14,151 nt of DNA from an uncultured Oscillospiraceae bacterium (GTDB lineage Bacteria > Bacillota > Clostridia > Oscillospirales > Oscillospiraceae), in the NCBI GenBank assembly GCA_900759385.1, contig CAAEUZ010000019.1, positions 1-14,151 on the forward strand. Direction: 5' to 3'. Positions 13,701 to 14,151 of this stretch are shown here, one piece after another. Numbering within the stretch: position 1 is the stretch's first letter; each line of letters opens with the position of its first letter. The notes beneath the pieces were generated by a model. It saw only the letters and a list, made by a program, of their open reading frames with translations, had not been told where the DNA came from and made no database searches. The translations under genes and the position numbers were made by a program.

Positions 13701-14151
13701 AAGTTGATCCCCCTGAAAAGCCTGACCATCCCAGCAGGCCCGTTGGGCCGACTTATGACATTGACGTTGTCGATGCCGAAAACGGCTCTGTCAGCGCCAA
13801 CCTCTCCAACGCCTCTGAGGGCAGCACGATCCGCCTGACCGTGGAACCGGACGAGGGCTATGAGCTCGGCAGCCTGACTGTCACCGGCCCGGACGGCCGC
13901 GTGGAGGTCACCCGCGTCAATGCCTCCACCTACCGCTTCACCATGCCCGACGGCGACGTCACCGTCCGCGCGACCTTCGTCAGCGAGGGCCTGCCCTTCA
14001 CCGACGTGAGTACCTCCGCCTGGTACTATGACGCCGTCAGCTACGTCTACGCCAACGGCCTCATGGACGGCGTGAGCAGCACGCAGTTCAACCCCGACGG
14101 CACCATGACCCGCGCCATGGTCTGGGCCATCCTGGCCCGCATCGACGGCCA
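10751..14151 (+). CDS. Large SLH-domain surface protein with beta-helix modules (3' end outside window)
   Basis: The frame is open from ATG 10751 to the window end, giving 1133 residues. Residues 1-24 are a signal peptide ending in AAFA. Residues about 28-905 look like right-handed beta-helix: three modules open with a similar strand-helix-strand pattern (LKNALNAEEGSVVQVSGDI near 36, LVEALENAQDGAVIKLGANI near 481, LQDAVAAADNGSTITLAPGT near 668), each followed by short Gly/Asn/Thr-rich rungs. Rung-like units with SGNVTIN / SGDVAIG occur around residues 175-317. About 908-980 resembles InlB/Listeria-Bacteroides repeats (YKFDGWAY). A Pro-rich linker follows (about 984-1002), then an adhesin-type repeat with GYELGSLTVTGPDGRV (about 1003-1078). 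The first SLH domain starts at 1081 (LPFTDVSTSAWYYDAVSYVY) and is cut at the edge; more SLH copies are expected. SLH domains bind cell-wall polysaccharide, so the protein should be displayed on the cell surface. The ligand or enzymatic role is not evident. The 5' half uses clearly more AT-rich codons than the 3' part. Confidence 0.88.
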   Translation, partial: MKKKLLSVLMVLCLILAMAPAAFAEGDAIQVTDLDSLKNALNAEEGSVVQVSGDIVLDDAVTFTNPITLELTETANITYSSDTNSQLYLITLQGGSTLKMASGSQVTMNGDASTQNASRDWRAVYSNGNLTVAQFEGSITVNNARGRALYANNDLTFTAPMAGTITMNNQNGDNRYLYGIVSYAGDVVFEQGITSNGSVTVNFGGGNNGYGIAAQSGNVTINGDMAGTVNVQLGTSHAGVGIYAAQNVTIDSISGNVYARGGSGSGYAIRAESGDVAIGSISGTVTGDCYNEIMENSQSGASAIYAGGSVYGSKTGDTVDPIQLSGTLSSTVGRNEAYTVNADGDIYINITGNGTIKAQSSYGASFGDLADSYEPMTNNWGGAAAGAIANGTINITGKSDNIVVTSAAADGTPVDSGLLIETGSKEDITAVSNFLYSLQRNDDDAKELYSQLTYEQKDMIDESFDDIIDDLVTVTVDSYAALVEALENAQDGAVIKLGANITLEAAGLPGTAISGKDITIDGNSYEIQFNFANGVSSHGVFGNDVNALGSGTNLTVTNLIITNTSGSPQGWASIVGYNAYNASVTYIGCTFNNLYSAIYVNPVTTSGSDGVSIEISDSEYNNTLYGYSIDDTDAAVLPDITFDNNTGSFTQNMVYAQVNGETKIFSNLQDAVAAADNGSTITLAPGTYDFGDDNGIVLNKKLTIQGSGADTVIKGTGTADYGNGLFTFTGGSEGSVLKDLTINYTATGAQRAAVYFNDGFTGGSADNVTKIQNVDFVGGSLDNEKAFGITSSYITGGYIEVSGCSFKNFAYGMYFNRVHDLTIEGNTIDGTRYNAINIAGDGDECSNIVIRDNTLTNISYANYDSDIYSSGINIGLAVSDVNIESNDITMLNGKEPINIVVAEDNTSKVTVTYTVNGSDYVVIVADVEDGKATYTEPADPAAPQGYKFDGWAYTGAVSVSGNTVTLTVGDTYEYTFAAKFSAIEVDPPEKPDHPSRPVGPTYDIDVVDAENGSVSANLSNASEGSTIRLTVEPDEGYELGSLTVTGPDGRVEVTRVNASTYRFTMPDGDVTVRATFVSEGLPFTDVSTSAWYYDAVSYVYANGLMDGVSSTQFNPDGTMTRAMVWAILARIDG

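Noticed and set aside
12530..13729. Antisense frames opposite the SLH protein gene (12530-13207, 13211-13729, 11015-11488)
   Set aside because: The sense strand has one uninterrupted frame with signal peptide and recognised domains; the antisense products are low-complexity Val/Gly-rich shadows.
1..14151. CRISPR array, tRNA, rRNA, transposase or phage genes
   Set aside because: No regularly spaced repeats, no cloverleaf or rRNA-like sequence, and no recognisable transposase or phage protein in any frame with coding character.

Overview
The window is GC-rich DNA, except for part of the last gene. Ribosome binding sites are strong AGGAGG types, membrane anchors are of Gram-positive style, and the right end encodes a surface protein with an SLH (S-layer homology) domain. 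Together these suggest a Gram-positive Firmicute. The frequent ATA codons despite high GC, the SLH style and the hairpin-rich intergenic DNA fit a gut Clostridia/Oscillospiraceae-like organism, but that placement is inference.

Left region (1-9112, + strand): a head-to-tail array of at least seven paralogous genes. The first is cut by the window edge. The second is frame-disrupted by a lesion near positions 545-562. The other five are intact (472-510 aa each). Each protein with a visible N terminus has a short basic start, one hydrophobic anchor segment and a large predicted extracytoplasmic domain of about 440-480 residues. The family shares an LPGG-WGVWR signature, a WW motif and blade-like segments (LSYDGT..LLLFT, then LTVIDLASGE..QRLEL) that resemble beta-propeller repeats. 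I do not recognise a named family. Spacing is tight, with ATGA overlaps at 4731 and 6143 and an abutting TAG/ATG at 7676, so this is probably one operon whose promoter lies left of the window. Motif types suggest that the last four genes arose by duplication of a two-gene unit.

Middle (9113-9651): 539 bases without a convincing gene. They hold a cluster of inverted repeats ending in a terminator-like hairpin, a GC-rich stretch with several perfect short hairpins (possible structured RNA), and a long inverted repeat just past the stop of the next gene.

Right region: a secreted NodB-type polysaccharide deacetylase (9652-10494, - strand) is divergent from a large SLH-anchored beta-helix surface protein (10751 to beyond the end, + strand). 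The spacer between them carries a TTGACA promoter and two back-to-back perfect palindromes in the predicted 5' leader of the surface protein. All recognisable products act at or outside the membrane, so the window looks like a cell-envelope locus. A functional link between the array and the two right-hand genes is not shown by the sequence.
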